Below, one piece after another: positions 26,768-35,500 of a DNA stretch of 64,000 nt (its first letter is position 1; each line of letters opens with the position of its first letter). The notes beneath the pieces were generated by a model. That model ran no database searches. It saw only the letters and a program-made list of their open reading frames with translations, and was not told the origin of the DNA. Source of the DNA: Maritimibacter sp. (GTDB lineage Bacteria > Pseudomonadota > Alphaproteobacteria > Rhodobacterales > Rhodobacteraceae); NCBI GenBank assembly GCA_002695005.1, contig NZNT01000029.1, forward strand, positions 1 through 64,000, written 5' to 3'. The position numbers were made by a program, and so were the translations under genes.

Positions 26768-26820
26768 GAATCGCCCCCTTCGTTTGATCGTAGCATAACC
26801 AGATTTTCCACCCGCGCACG

Positions 26821-26848
26821 AAAAAGGGCAGACGCCGAAGCGCCTGCC
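26821..26848 (-). terminator. Intrinsic terminator downstream of the ChvI-like gene
   Basis: On the minus strand a stem GGCAG-G-CGC / GCG-T-CTGCC (26827-26848, one mismatch, 4-nt loop) is followed by TTTTT. A second perfect hairpin, TTCGCGA-GGGA-TCGCGAA (26853-26870), lies between it and the gene's stop codon. Confidence 0.7.
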
Positions 26849-26927
26849 AGTGTTCGCGAGGGATCGCGAATACTCGGACGGGAGTGCGTTATGTCCGAGC
26901 AATCGGGGTATCAGGTGGGCAGATCGA

Positions 26928-27659
26928 TCAAGACGCTTTCCTGAGCGAGGTGTTCTTTGGCACCTCGAAGCGATACCCCAATCCATAAACGGTCTCGATC
27001 GCGCCAAAGGCCGGATCGACCGCCTTGAGCTTTTGTCGAATCCGTTTGATGTAGCTATCGATATTCCTGTCAGCGACATAGACATCGTCGCCGTAGACGC
27101 GGTCCTGGATCACGTCGCGCGATTTGAGATGGCCGGGATGCTCGGCCAGCAGCCTCAGGATCAGGAACTCGCTGCGCGTCAGCACAACCTCCTCGCCGCG
27201 CCACGTTACGCGGTGCTGGCTGCTGTCCATGACCAGCGGAGCGCGTTCGAGTCTCGTCTCCGAATGTGCCCCATGCTCGGCGACGAATTCCGCCTGCGAA
27301 ATGCGCTGAAACGCCAGCCGAACGCGCTCGAGCAACGACATGAGCGACACCGGCTTGGCGACGACATCCTGCGCACCCATCCGCAGGCCAATCACCTCCG
27401 AAGCCTCCTCGCCGCCCGGATTCAGGAGCATGACCGGAACGCTGCTGCGCTGCCGGAGCCGTTCCATGAGCTCAAACCCGTCTATCTTCGGAAGCTCGAT
27501 ATCGACTATGGCGAGTTCCGGCTTGCGCCGCACGATGCCCTGAAGGGCCAGTTCCGACTCCCGGTAGGCGTCGACCCGGTAGCCCCTATCTTCAAACAAG
27601 CGCCTCAACCCGGTCAGGACCGAATTATCATGCGCCACGATTGCTATCCTTCTCATCAT
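26928..27659 (-). CDS. ChvI-like OmpR-family response regulator, without adjacent kinase
   Basis: A 243-residue two-domain regulator (ATG 27659; a second ATG is the next codon). The receiver retains the phospho-acceptor in LAIVDIELPKIDGFEL and the conserved Lys in VVAKPVS, but the switch Thr/Ser position reads Asn (VMLLNPGG). The winged helix (HPGHLKSRDVIQDRVYGDD ... SYIKRIRQKLKAVD ... ETVYGLGYRFEV) is of the ChvI type. The usual ExoS/ChvG kinase is not adjacent, so this is an orphan or secondary copy. It is divergent from a TetR gene; its promoter overlaps that regulator's likely operator. Confidence 0.85.
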   Translation of the reverse strand: MMRRIAIVAHDNSVLTGLRRLFEDRGYRVDAYRESELALQGIVRRKPELAIVDIELPKIDGFELMERLRQRSSVPVMLLNPGGEEASEVIGLRMGAQDVVAKPVSLMSLLERVRLAFQRISQAEFVAEHGAHSETRLERAPLVMDSSQHRVTWRGEEVVLTRSEFLILRLLAEHPGHLKSRDVIQDRVYGDDVYVADRNIDSYIKRIRQKLKAVDPAFGAIETVYGLGYRFEVPKNTSLRKAS

Positions 27660-27743
27660 TCCAACTCCCGGCCCCCACGGGCCTATCTGAAAGTGCACAG
27701 GCAAAAGGCCCGCCAAACTCGAATCAAAACGTTCAACGACATA

Positions 27744-27772
27744 TTAAATAAGAACTTCATTGAACGATGTCA
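27744..27772 (-). promoter_or_regulatory. Sigma-70-like promoter of the ChvI-like gene
   Basis: Minus strand: TTGACA (27772-27767), 17-bp spacer, TATTTA (27749-27744). Both hexamers are near consensus and lie about 85 bp upstream of the start codon. The -35 is inside the TetR palindrome. Confidence 0.65.
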
Positions 27773-27808
27773 ATGAAACTAGATTTGACAATTTCATTGA
27801 ACGATGAA
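27755..27808. promoter_or_regulatory. Palindromic operator of the TetR-family regulator
   Basis: A perfect palindrome TTCATTGA-N6-TCAATGAA spans 27755-27776. Its left half plus spacer (TTCATTGAACGATG, 14 bp) is repeated exactly at 27793-27806, 38 bp further, just before the tetR start at 27820. Size and symmetry fit a TetR dimer site. Confidence 0.7.
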
Positions 27809-27819
27809 AGTCATTCGTC

Positions 27820-28446
27820 ATGAACAGAACGCCATCCAGAGCACCCAAGCGCCGAACCCGCCGCGACGAGCAACGCGAACTCACGCGCGGCAAGCTCCTT
27901 GAAGCCGCGCGAAAGCTCTTTCGCGACTACGGATATGAAGATGTTTCGGTCACCGAAATCGGCAAGGAGGCCGGCGTTTCCCATACGCTCATCAACGCGT
28001 ATTTCCACGGCAAGGCCGGGCTGCTGTACGAAATCGTCCGCGAAAACAATGCGCCGCAATGGCCGATTCTGATCGAGGCCGCAGGCAACGATGACGACCC
28101 GAAAGACCGCCTGTGGAACATGCTCGACATCGCCGGACGAAAGGATGGCGAAGACCCTCGCCTGCTGGCCGTCATGCAATCCTATGCCTGGCTCTGGCCT
28201 GAGGAGATCGAAGTCGCGAACCGCGCGGACCGGCTCTTGTTCAAAGAACTGATCGCCAAGGTCATCGAGGCTGGACAGGCCTCAGGTGCTTTCCGGACTG
28301 ACATCGACCCGCTTCAGACCGCACGGGTTATCTTCGCCGTCTACACCTGGGAACTACGCTCCACCGTGTTCAAGGATACGTCGCTCGAAAGCGCGCTCGC
28401 GAACATGCGCGCCTACATAGGCAACCTGATCCTGGTCGATCACTGA
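27820..28446 (+). CDS. TetR-family transcriptional regulator
   Basis: A 208-residue protein. A basic N-terminal tail (MNRTPSRAPKRRTRRDEQ) precedes the TetR helix-turn-helix: LLEAARKLFRDYGYEDVSV, EIGKEAGVSHTLINAYFHGKAGLL. The C-terminal ligand-binding domain is all-helical. It is divergent from the ChvI-like gene, with a 22-bp palindrome between them, so it probably represses both. Ligand unknown. Confidence 0.9.
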   Translation: MNRTPSRAPKRRTRRDEQRELTRGKLLEAARKLFRDYGYEDVSVTEIGKEAGVSHTLINAYFHGKAGLLYEIVRENNAPQWPILIEAAGNDDDPKDRLWNMLDIAGRKDGEDPRLLAVMQSYAWLWPEEIEVANRADRLLFKELIAKVIEAGQASGAFRTDIDPLQTARVIFAVYTWELRSTVFKDTSLESALANMRAYIGNLILVDH

Positions 28447-28464
28447 ACCGGCCCACGAAACGAA

Positions 28465-28491
28465 AAAAGGCGGGCCCCAGGCCCGCCTTTT
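28465..28491. terminator. Bidirectional terminator between tetR and gltB
   Basis: Arms AAAAGGCGGGCC (28465-28476) and GGCCCGCCTTTT (28480-28491) are perfect 12-bp complements with a 3-nt loop, flanked by A and T runs. It serves the two convergent genes. Confidence 0.88.
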
Positions 28492-28509
28492 GCCGATCTC
28501 TTTTCAGGT

Positions 28510-31500
28510 TCACTCCGCCGGAATAGCGCCTTCTTCAAGGCTGAGGGGCGCCGAGAGGTGCGGCAGCATCTCTTCGGGGCAGACCTGGAGGAAGTTGTCC
28601 TTCTCGATGTCCCAGTGCTGGAGGATCTCGGCGGCCTTGCGGCTCCCGGTCTCTTTCAGGTGGCGTTCGATCAGGCCGCGAAGCTCGGTCTCCCAATGCT
28701 CCACCGTCACCGGGCAGGTCACCAGCGTTTCCTTGTTCATATAGGTCTCGGCCACGGCGTCCGGGTCGTAAAGATAGGCCATGCCCCCGGTCATCCCGGC
28801 GCCGAAGTTCGCGCCGACCGTGCCCAGGATCACGGCGATCCCGCCGGTCATGTATTCGCAACCGTTCGACCCGCAGCCCTCGATCACCACATGCGCGCCG
28901 GAGTTGCGCACCGCGAACCGCTCGCCCGCCCGACCGGCGGCGAACAGGAAGCCCGCCGTCGCGCCGTACAGCACCGTGTTCCCGATGATCGTGTTCTCCG
29001 ATGCGATCAGTGGTGAGGACATGGTGGGCCGCACGACGACCGTGCCACCCGACAGACCCTTGCCGACATAGTCGTTGGCATCCCCGGCAACCTCGATCTT
29101 CAGCCCCGGCGCGGCAAACGCGCCGAGCGACTGGCCCGCCGACCCCGACAGCTTCACTGTCAGGTGGTCGGGCTGAAGATTGTTGTTCATGCCGAAGTTG
29201 CGCACGATATGGCTCGACACTCGCGTCCCGATGGTCCGGTCCGTGTTGCGCACGGCATACTGAAGCTGCATCTTCTCGCCATCGTCGAGGAAGCGCGCGG
29301 CGTCCTTCACGATCTCGGCGTCGAGCGTGTCCAGCACGGCGTTGCGCGGCCGGTTGCGGTCGTAGGTGTCCTTGCCCACGCCATCGACCGAGATCAAAAG
29401 CGGGTTCAGGTCCAGATCGTCAAGATGCGCGGACCCCCGGCTTACCTGGCTCAGAAGATCGGCACGCCCGATCACCTCGTCCAGCGACCGCGCCCCGATC
29501 CGGGCGAGGATTTCGCGCACTTCGGTGGCGTAGAAGGTGATGAGGTTCACCACCTTGTCCGCATTGCCGGTGAACTTGGCGCGCAGGCTTTCATCCTGCG
29601 TGCAGACGCCCACGGGACAGGTGTTCGACTGGCACTGACGCACCATGATGCAGCCCATCGCGATCAGCGCTGCGGTGCCGATGCCGTATTCCTCGGCCCC
29701 CATCATCGCGGCCATGACGATGTCACGCCCCGTGCGAAGCCCGCCATCCGTGCGCAGCGTCACCCGTGAGCGCAGGTTGTTCATCGACAGGACCTGATGC
29801 GCCTCGGTCAGGCCCATCTCCCACGGCAGACCGGCGAACTTGATCGACGTGGCGGGCGATGCGCCCGTGCCGCCGTTGTGGCCGGAAATCAGGATCACGT
29901 CCGCCTTCGCCTTGGCGACACCGGCCGCGATGGTGCCGACACCCGAGGATGCCACCAGCTTGACCGTCACCTTGGCGCGCGGGTTGATCTGCTTGAGGTC
30001 ATAGATCAGCTGCGCAAGATCCTCGATCGAGTAGATGTCGTGGTGCGGCGGCGGAGAAATCAGCGTCACGCCCTTGGTCGAATGGCGCAGACGGGCGATC
30101 AGGTCCGTGACCTTCATCCCCGGAAGCTGGCCACCCTCACCCGGCTTGGCGCCCTGCGCCACTTTGATCTCAAGCTCTTCGCACTGGTTGAGGTATTCCG
30201 CCGTCACGCCGAACCGGCCCGACGCGACCTGCTTGATCTTGGCAGACGGGTTGTCGCCGTTGGGCTCCGGCACGAAATGCGCCGGGTCTTCGCCACCCTC
30301 GCCGGAATCCGACTTTGCGCCGATGCGGTTCATCGCGACGTTGAGCGTCTTGTGCGCCTCGGGCGACAGCGCGCCCAGCGACATGCCCGGCGTCACGAAC
30401 CGTTTGCGGATCGAAGTGATGCTTTCCACCTGCTCGATCGGCACCGGCTCGCCCAGTGGCTTGATGTCGAGGATATCGCGCAGATGGATCGGCGGGTTCG
30501 CCTGCATCCGTGCGGAATACTGCTTCCACATCTCATAGGACGCCCGGTCACAGGCCGATTGCATCAGGTGCATCGTCTGCGCACCCCAGGCGTGGGTCTC
30601 GCCACCCTTGCGGGCCTTGTAGAAACCGCCGATCGGCAGAATGTCCTGCCCGGTGCGCCAGCCCTTGGCATGGATCGCGCGGGCCTTCTTCTGGATACCG
30701 CCGACGCCGATGCCGGAAATGCGGCTGGTCATGCCGGGGAAATACTCGTTCACCATCGCACGGCTCAGGCCCACGGCCTCGAAGTTGAGCCCGCCGCGAT
30801 AGGACGAGATGACCGAGATGCCCATCTTCGCCATGATCTTGAGCAGACCCTGATCCACCGCCTCGCGATACTTGCGCACCGCGTCCGTCAGGCTCCCGTC
30901 CAGAAGCCCGCGCTCGATCCGGTCGGCCAGCGTGTCCTCGGCGAGATAGGCGTTCACCACCGTCGCACCGCAGCCCACGAGCACCGCGAAGTAATGCGGG
31001 TCGATGCACTCCGCCGTGCGCACATTGAGCGAGGTGAAGGTGCGCAGGCCCTTGCGGGTGAGCCAGCTATGCACCGCCGAGGTGGCGAGGATCATCGGCA
31101 TCCCCACCTTGCCCTCGTCCTGCGCCATGTCGGACAGCACGATATGACCGGCGCCGGAGCGCACGGCCTCCTCGGCCTCATCGCGGATACGGGCCAGCCC
31201 GTCGCGCAACGCCTGATCGCCGCCGTCGGCGTCGAAGGTGCAATCGATCTCGACCATTTTCGCGTTGAAATGCGTCACCAGCTCATCGAACTGGGCGTTG
31301 CCCACGAAGGGGCTTTCCAGCACGAGGATCTCGGTCTGGCTCCCGGCCTCGTCCAGCACGTTCTTGAGGTTGCCGAACCGGGTCTTGAGGCTCATCACCC
31401 GGAACTCGCGCAGCGAGTCGATGGGCGGGTTCGTCACCTGGCTGAAGTTCTGGCGGAAGAAATGGCTCAGGGGCCGGTATTCCTTGGACAGCACGGCACT

Positions 31501-33048
31501 CGGCGTGTCGTCCCCCATCGAGGCCAGCGTTTCCTTGCCGTCCTCGGCCATCGGCGCGAGGATCTGCTCGATTTCCTCAAGGCTGTAGCCCGCCGCCACC
31601 TGCCGCTTGCGCAGGTCGCCGCCCGAGAACATCGCCTTCTCCTCGACGCCCAGAAGCTCTTCGTCGATGTCGTTGACCTTGCCGATCCAGTCGCCGAACG
31701 GCTGGCTGTTGGCGAGCTTATCCTTGATCTCGACGTCGTGGTAGAGCTTGCCCTCTTCCATATCGATGGCAAGCAACTGCCCCGGACCCAGCGCGCCTTT
31801 CTCGACGCAGGTTGCCTCGTCCGCAGGCACCATGCCCGCCTCGGACCCGGCGATGACCAGCCCGTCGCCCGTGACGACATAGCGCATCGGGCGCAGGCCG
31901 TTGCGGTCCAGCCCGGCGCAGACCCAGCGACCGTCGGTCATGGCCAGCGCGGCGGGGCCGTCCCACGGCTCCATCGTCGAGTTGGCATAGGAATACATGT
32001 TGACCCAGGCCTGCGGCATCTCGGCCGATTGCTTGGACCAGCTTTCCGGCACCAGCATCGTCTTGGCCATCGGCGCGGACCGCCCGGCGCGCACCAGCAC
32101 CTCGAACACCGAGTCCAGCGCGGCGGAGTCCGACGACCCCTGCGCCACGATCGGCTTGATGTCTTCCGCCAGATCCCCGAAGGCGCCGCTGGCCATCCGG
32201 ATCTCGTGGCTTTTCATCCAGTTCAGGTTGCCCTTGAGCGTGTTGATCTCGCCGTTATGCGCCAGCATCCGGAACGGCTGTGCCAGCCACCACTGCGGGA
32301 AGGTGTTGGTGGAATAGCGCTGGTGATAGATCGCAAAGGCGCTCTCGAACCGCTCATCCTGAAGGTCGGGATAGAACTCCGCCACCTGCTCGGCGAGCAT
32401 CATGCCCTTGTAGATGATCGACCGGCACGACAGCGAGGCGAGGTAAAGCTGCGCGACACCGGCGGCGGCGGCGGCCTTTTCGATCCGGCGGCGGATGACG
32501 TAAAGCTCACGCTCGAACGTCTCTTGATCCGTGCCCTTGGCGTTGGAAATCAGGATCTGCTCGATCTCGGGCCGCGTCGCGTTGGCCTTTTCGCCGAGGC
32601 AGGAAATATCCACCGGCACATGACGCCAGCCATAGATGTAATAGCCCATGCGCAGGACTTCGGTTTCCACGATGGTCCGGCACGTCTCCTGCGCGCCGAA
32701 GTCGGTGCGCGGCAGGAACACCTGCCCGACCGCGATCAACTCATCCTTGCGCGGCTCGTGGCCGGTGCGGCGCACCTGGTCGTAAAAGAAGTCGACCGGG
32801 ATCTGCACATGGATACCCGCGCCGTCGCCGGTCTTGCCGTCCGCGTCGACCGCGCCCCGGTGCCAGATCGCCTTCAGCGCCTCGATGCCGCTTTCCACGA
32901 CCTTGCGGCTTTTCTTGCCGTCGATGGACACGACAAGGCCCACGCCGCAGGAGGCGTGCTCGAACTCGTCACGGTACATGCCATGTTCGGCGAGGTAAGC
33001 GCGCTTGGCTTCTTCCTCGGCCACCCAGCGTTCATCATATTTGGTCAT
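28510..33048 (-). CDS. gltB: Glutamate synthase large (alpha) subunit
   Basis: Makes two glutamates from glutamine and 2-oxoglutarate with electrons from the GltD subunit. The protein has 1512 residues. After a 33-residue propeptide the Ntn-type catalytic Cys is Cys34 (HASCGVGLV). The type II glutaminase domain follows, then the central domain, the FMN barrel with SGHNGGTGASPATS, the [3Fe-4S] cysteines CIMVRQCQSNTC (about residues 1130-1145), and the C-terminal GXGXG beta-helix. An AAGGAGACC ribosome site precedes the ATG. Its first 14 bp overlap the upstream hypothetical gene, in the order gltD-hypothetical-gltB. Confidence 0.98.
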   Translation of the reverse strand: MTKYDERWVAEEEAKRAYLAEHGMYRDEFEHASCGVGLVVSIDGKKSRKVVESGIEALKAIWHRGAVDADGKTGDGAGIHVQIPVDFFYDQVRRTGHEPRKDELIAVGQVFLPRTDFGAQETCRTIVETEVLRMGYYIYGWRHVPVDISCLGEKANATRPEIEQILISNAKGTDQETFERELYVIRRRIEKAAAAAGVAQLYLASLSCRSIIYKGMMLAEQVAEFYPDLQDERFESAFAIYHQRYSTNTFPQWWLAQPFRMLAHNGEINTLKGNLNWMKSHEIRMASGAFGDLAEDIKPIVAQGSSDSAALDSVFEVLVRAGRSAPMAKTMLVPESWSKQSAEMPQAWVNMYSYANSTMEPWDGPAALAMTDGRWVCAGLDRNGLRPMRYVVTGDGLVIAGSEAGMVPADEATCVEKGALGPGQLLAIDMEEGKLYHDVEIKDKLANSQPFGDWIGKVNDIDEELLGVEEKAMFSGGDLRKRQVAAGYSLEEIEQILAPMAEDGKETLASMGDDTPSAVLSKEYRPLSHFFRQNFSQVTNPPIDSLREFRVMSLKTRFGNLKNVLDEAGSQTEILVLESPFVGNAQFDELVTHFNAKMVEIDCTFDADGGDQALRDGLARIRDEAEEAVRSGAGHIVLSDMAQDEGKVGMPMILATSAVHSWLTRKGLRTFTSLNVRTAECIDPHYFAVLVGCGATVVNAYLAEDTLADRIERGLLDGSLTDAVRKYREAVDQGLLKIMAKMGISVISSYRGGLNFEAVGLSRAMVNEYFPGMTSRISGIGVGGIQKKARAIHAKGWRTGQDILPIGGFYKARKGGETHAWGAQTMHLMQSACDRASYEMWKQYSARMQANPPIHLRDILDIKPLGEPVPIEQVESITSIRKRFVTPGMSLGALSPEAHKTLNVAMNRIGAKSDSGEGGEDPAHFVPEPNGDNPSAKIKQVASGRFGVTAEYLNQCEELEIKVAQGAKPGEGGQLPGMKVTDLIARLRHSTKGVTLISPPPHHDIYSIEDLAQLIYDLKQINPRAKVTVKLVASSGVGTIAAGVAKAKADVILISGHNGGTGASPATSIKFAGLPWEMGLTEAHQVLSMNNLRSRVTLRTDGGLRTGRDIVMAAMMGAEEYGIGTAALIAMGCIMVRQCQSNTCPVGVCTQDESLRAKFTGNADKVVNLITFYATEVREILARIGARSLDEVIGRADLLSQVSRGSAHLDDLDLNPLLISVDGVGKDTYDRNRPRNAVLDTLDAEIVKDAARFLDDGEKMQLQYAVRNTDRTIGTRVSSHIVRNFGMNNNLQPDHLTVKLSGSAGQSLGAFAAPGLKIEVAGDANDYVGKGLSGGTVVVRPTMSSPLIASENTIIGNTVLYGATAGFLFAAGRAGERFAVRNSGAHVVIEGCGSNGCEYMTGGIAVILGTVGANFGAGMTGGMAYLYDPDAVAETYMNKETLVTCPVTVEHWETELRGLIERHLKETGSRKAAEILQHWDIEKDNFLQVCPEEMLPHLSAPLSLEEGAIPAE

Positions 33049-33784
33049 GGTCGGTCTCCTTTTCCCCCGCTCCGGGGGACACTGGCGCGGGGGTCAAACC
33101 CGCCTTCTGCTGATCGCATTCGTATAGGGGGAGCGACGAGGCGAACCCCGGCTCGCCCGGCTCGATGAAATCGACGGGGCTGTTGTCGTAAGGCGTCGCC
33201 TCGCCCGCGTCGTCGTAAACCTCTTCGGGTCCGAGAAAGAACAGGCGCTTCTCGCGGCTGAGGTATTGCACCCCGCGCGAACTGTATTCGACCGTCCCGT
33301 CTTCGGTCAGGATCTGAAGCTGCGTCTGCACGATCTCAAGCGGCAGGCCGTCGATGGTCGTGGTCTCACCCGTCAGCGTGTCGGCCCCGACAATCGTGAT
33401 CTCGCGGTCCTCGCCGGGGGCCGTGCGGTGCATCGTGAACCGGAAGGTGTCGATCCCTTCGTCGGCGAGCGTGTCGATCTCGATCGGGTCTTCGGCGGGC
33501 GGGACAAGCACCTCGCGGGAATTGTCCCACATGTAAACGCTGTCCTGCCATTGGTAGGTCGGGCCATAGCCCACGACCGCCGACATTCCGTCCCCGTCGA
33601 AAATCGCCTCGGCGAAGCCCCCGTCCGGCGCGGACTCGCAGCGATAGAGATGCGAGACCGAGCATTGCCTCGATTGCACTGTCAGGAACACGTCACAGCC
33701 CGCAGGCGGGACGAATGGATTGGCCGAAGCGGGCGCGGCAAGAAGGGTCGCGGCGGCGAGCGTCACAGCGATGGGATGTTTCAT
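33035..33784 (-). CDS. Exported hypothetical protein between gltD and gltB
   Basis: Not recognised. The 249-residue product has a clear signal peptide (MKHPIAVTLAAATLLAAPASA). The mature part has Cys pairs (AGCDVF, RQCSVSHLYRCES, LYECDQQ) and a mainly beta pattern with DSVYMWDNSREVLVPP and LTEDGTVEYSSRGVQYLS, suggesting a lipocalin- or beta-barrel-like periplasmic domain, which is a guess. It overlaps the start of gltB by 14 bp. A GGTCA-N7-TGACC box lies 33 bp before its start. Confidence 0.75.
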   Translation of the reverse strand: MKHPIAVTLAAATLLAAPASANPFVPPAGCDVFLTVQSRQCSVSHLYRCESAPDGGFAEAIFDGDGMSAVVGYGPTYQWQDSVYMWDNSREVLVPPAEDPIEIDTLADEGIDTFRFTMHRTAPGEDREITIVGADTLTGETTTIDGLPLEIVQTQLQILTEDGTVEYSSRGVQYLSREKRLFFLGPEEVYDDAGEATPYDNSPVDFIEPGEPGFASSLPLYECDQQKAGLTPAPVSPGAGEKETDHDQI

Positions 33785-33816
33785 CTTAACCCTTCCTTAA
33801 CTTTTGCGTCCTTTTG

Positions 33817-33833
33817 GGTCAGTTCGTTTGACC
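33817..33833. promoter_or_regulatory. GGTCA-N7-TGACC box upstream of the hypothetical-gltB unit
   Basis: GGTCAGTTCGTTTGACC, perfect 5-bp arms with a 7-bp spacer, 33-49 bp upstream of the start at 33784. It contains T-N11-A, the core of LysR-type binding sites. The same architecture occurs upstream of gltD at 35484-35500. Confidence 0.5.
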
Positions 33834-33860
33834 TGATCCCGATCCTCATCCTGCGGCGTC

Positions 33861-33908
33861 TGCACAATCGTATGCACACCATGTGCACAGGATGTGTACG
33901 CGGTGTGC
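33861..33908. repeat. Phased cluster of TGCACA/TGTGCA half-sites downstream of gltD
   Basis: Half-sites at 33861 (TGCACA), 33873 (TGCACA), 33882 (TGTGCA), 33893 (TGTGTA) and 33904 (TGTGC) recur every 9-12 bp. The pair at 33873-33887 is a perfect palindrome TGCACA-CCA-TGTGCA. It lies between the gltD stop and the next gene. Confidence 0.4.
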
Positions 33909-33917
33909 CTGCCGGTT

Positions 33918-35354
33918 TTACTCGGCTGCCACGCTCGCGGTGGCCTCATCGAAGCGCTTGATCATGGCGTCCGCGGCGTCGCGCCCGTCCTTGATCGCCC
34001 AGACGACAAGGCTCGCCCCGCGCACGATGTCACCCACCGCATAGACCCCGTCCATGTCGGTCGCGCCGGTGCGGAAATCGGCCTTCACCGTGCCCCAGCG
34101 CGTGACGGGAAGCTCCTCTTCGCCCCAGAGCTTCGGAAGCTCCTCGGGCTCGAAACCCAGCGCCTTGATGACGAGGTCGGCGTCTTCGGTATATTCGGCC
34201 CCCTCGATCGGTTCGGGCGACTGGCGGCCCGTCGCGTCGGGTTGACCCAGACGCATCCGCTGCACGATCACGCCGGTGACGGGATCGCCCGCGAACCCCT
34301 TGGGCGCGGCCATCCAGACGAACTCGACGCCCTCTTCCTCGGCATTGGCCACCTCGCGCTGCGAGCCGGGCATGTTGGCACGGTCGCGGCGATACAGACA
34401 CTTCACGCTGGTCGCGCCCTGCCGGATCGCCGTGCGCACGCAGTCCATCGCGGTGTCGCCGCCGCCGATCACGACGACCTTCTTGCCCTCGGCCCAGAGC
34501 GAGCCGTCCTTGTGCTCCGGCACCTCGTCCCCAAAGGACGCCTTGTTCGAAGCGGTCAGGTAATCGATGGCCCGGACGATGCCCGTGGCACCCGAACCGG
34601 GGCCTTGCAATTCGCGGGTCTTGTAGACGCCGGTGGCAATAAGCACAGCATCGTGTTTCTCGCGGATCTGCTTGAACGTGATGTCCTCGCCCACGTTGCA
34701 GTTCATCACGAACTCCACGCCGCCCTTTTCAAGCTGCTCGTTGCGGCGCATTACGATGTCCTTCTCCAGCTTGAAGCCGGGGATACCGTAGGTCATGAGC
34801 CCGCCGGACCGATCATAGCGGTCATAGACGGTGACCTGCACACCTGCACGACGCAGACGGTCGGCAGCGGCCAGACCACCGGGGCCAGCCCCGATGATGC
34901 CGACGCTCTCGCCACGCTCCGAGGCGGGCGCGATGTCCGCGACCCAGCCCTTCTCAAACGCGGTGTCGGTGATGTATTTCTCGACCGCCCCGATGGTGAC
35001 GGTGCCGTGGCCCGACTGCTCGATCACGCAGTTGCCTTCGCACAGGCGGTCCTGCGGGCAGATGCGGCCACAGATTTCGGGAAACGTGTTCGTCTCCTGG
35101 CTCAGCTCATAGGCTTCCTTGAGCCGGCCCGTCGCGGTCATGCGCAGCCAGTCGGGGATGTTGTTGTGAAGCGGGCAATGGCTCTGACAATACGGCACGC
35201 CACACTGGCTGCACCGCGCGGATTGCTCGGCCGCCTTGGCTTCGGCGAACTCGGCATAAATCTCGTGAAAATCCTCACGGCGTAGATCCGCGCCACGCTT
35301 CTCCGGCATGTCGCGCTCAACGGTCACGAATTTGAGCATCGGCTGCTTCGCCAT
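33918..35354 (-). CDS. gltD: Glutamate synthase small (beta) subunit
   Basis: NADPH-dependent FAD protein that feeds electrons to GltB. The ATG at 35354 gives 478 residues. The N-terminal Fe-S domain shows CSQCGVPYCQSHCPLHNNIPDW in two adjoining parts and CGRICPQDRLCEGNC. The FAD fold (GIIGAGPGGLAAADRL) and NADPH fold (VVVIGGGDTAMDCVRTA) follow, closed by GVYAVGDIVRGASLVVWAI in two blocks. A GGAGG ribosome site precedes the start. First gene of the gltD-hypothetical-gltB unit; the 133-bp gap after it holds regulatory-looking repeats. Confidence 0.97.
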   Translation of the reverse strand: MAKQPMLKFVTVERDMPEKRGADLRREDFHEIYAEFAEAKAAEQSARCSQCGVPYCQSHCPLHNNIPDWLRMTATGRLKEAYELSQETNTFPEICGRICPQDRLCEGNCVIEQSGHGTVTIGAVEKYITDTAFEKGWVADIAPASERGESVGIIGAGPGGLAAADRLRRAGVQVTVYDRYDRSGGLMTYGIPGFKLEKDIVMRRNEQLEKGGVEFVMNCNVGEDITFKQIREKHDAVLIATGVYKTRELQGPGSGATGIVRAIDYLTASNKASFGDEVPEHKDGSLWAEGKKVVVIGGGDTAMDCVRTAIRQGATSVKCLYRRDRANMPGSQREVANAEEEGVEFVWMAAPKGFAGDPVTGVIVQRMRLGQPDATGRQSPEPIEGAEYTEDADLVIKALGFEPEELPKLWGEEELPVTRWGTVKADFRTGATDMDGVYAVGDIVRGASLVVWAIKDGRDAADAMIKRFDEATASVAAE

Positions 35355-35420
35355 CACGTCCTCCGTTTTCTTCGAGCGGACTATTTATCAGGCTTTAAGA
35401 AAAAGAAAAGGCATAATCAC

Positions 35421-35500
35421 TGACCTAAAAGGGGATCATTACCCCCTCATGGGTGGTTTTTTCGTCTTGTTGGTCAACTATAAGGTCACTATTACTGACC
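35421..35500. promoter_or_regulatory. gltD/uppP divergent regulatory region with GGTCA half-sites
   Basis: The 215-bp AT-rich region between gltD and uppP holds TGACC at 35421, then GGTCA at 35472, GGTCA at 35484 and TGACC at 35496, the last three 12 bp apart. The inner pair extends to AAGGTCA-N7-TGACCTT (35482-35502), the same box found before the hypothetical-gltB unit. A GGGG-N7-CCCC stem lies at 35431-35445. Confidence 0.5.

Noticed and set aside
27785-27813. Plus-strand promoter TTGACA (27785-27790) for tetR
   Set aside because: The -35 is good but no acceptable -10 lies 16-18 bp downstream, and the start codon would be too close.
29797-33168. A 1123-codon open frame antisense to gltB
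   Set aside because: Same mirror effect; composition is His/Arg/Leu-rich without motifs, whereas gltB is complete on the other strand.
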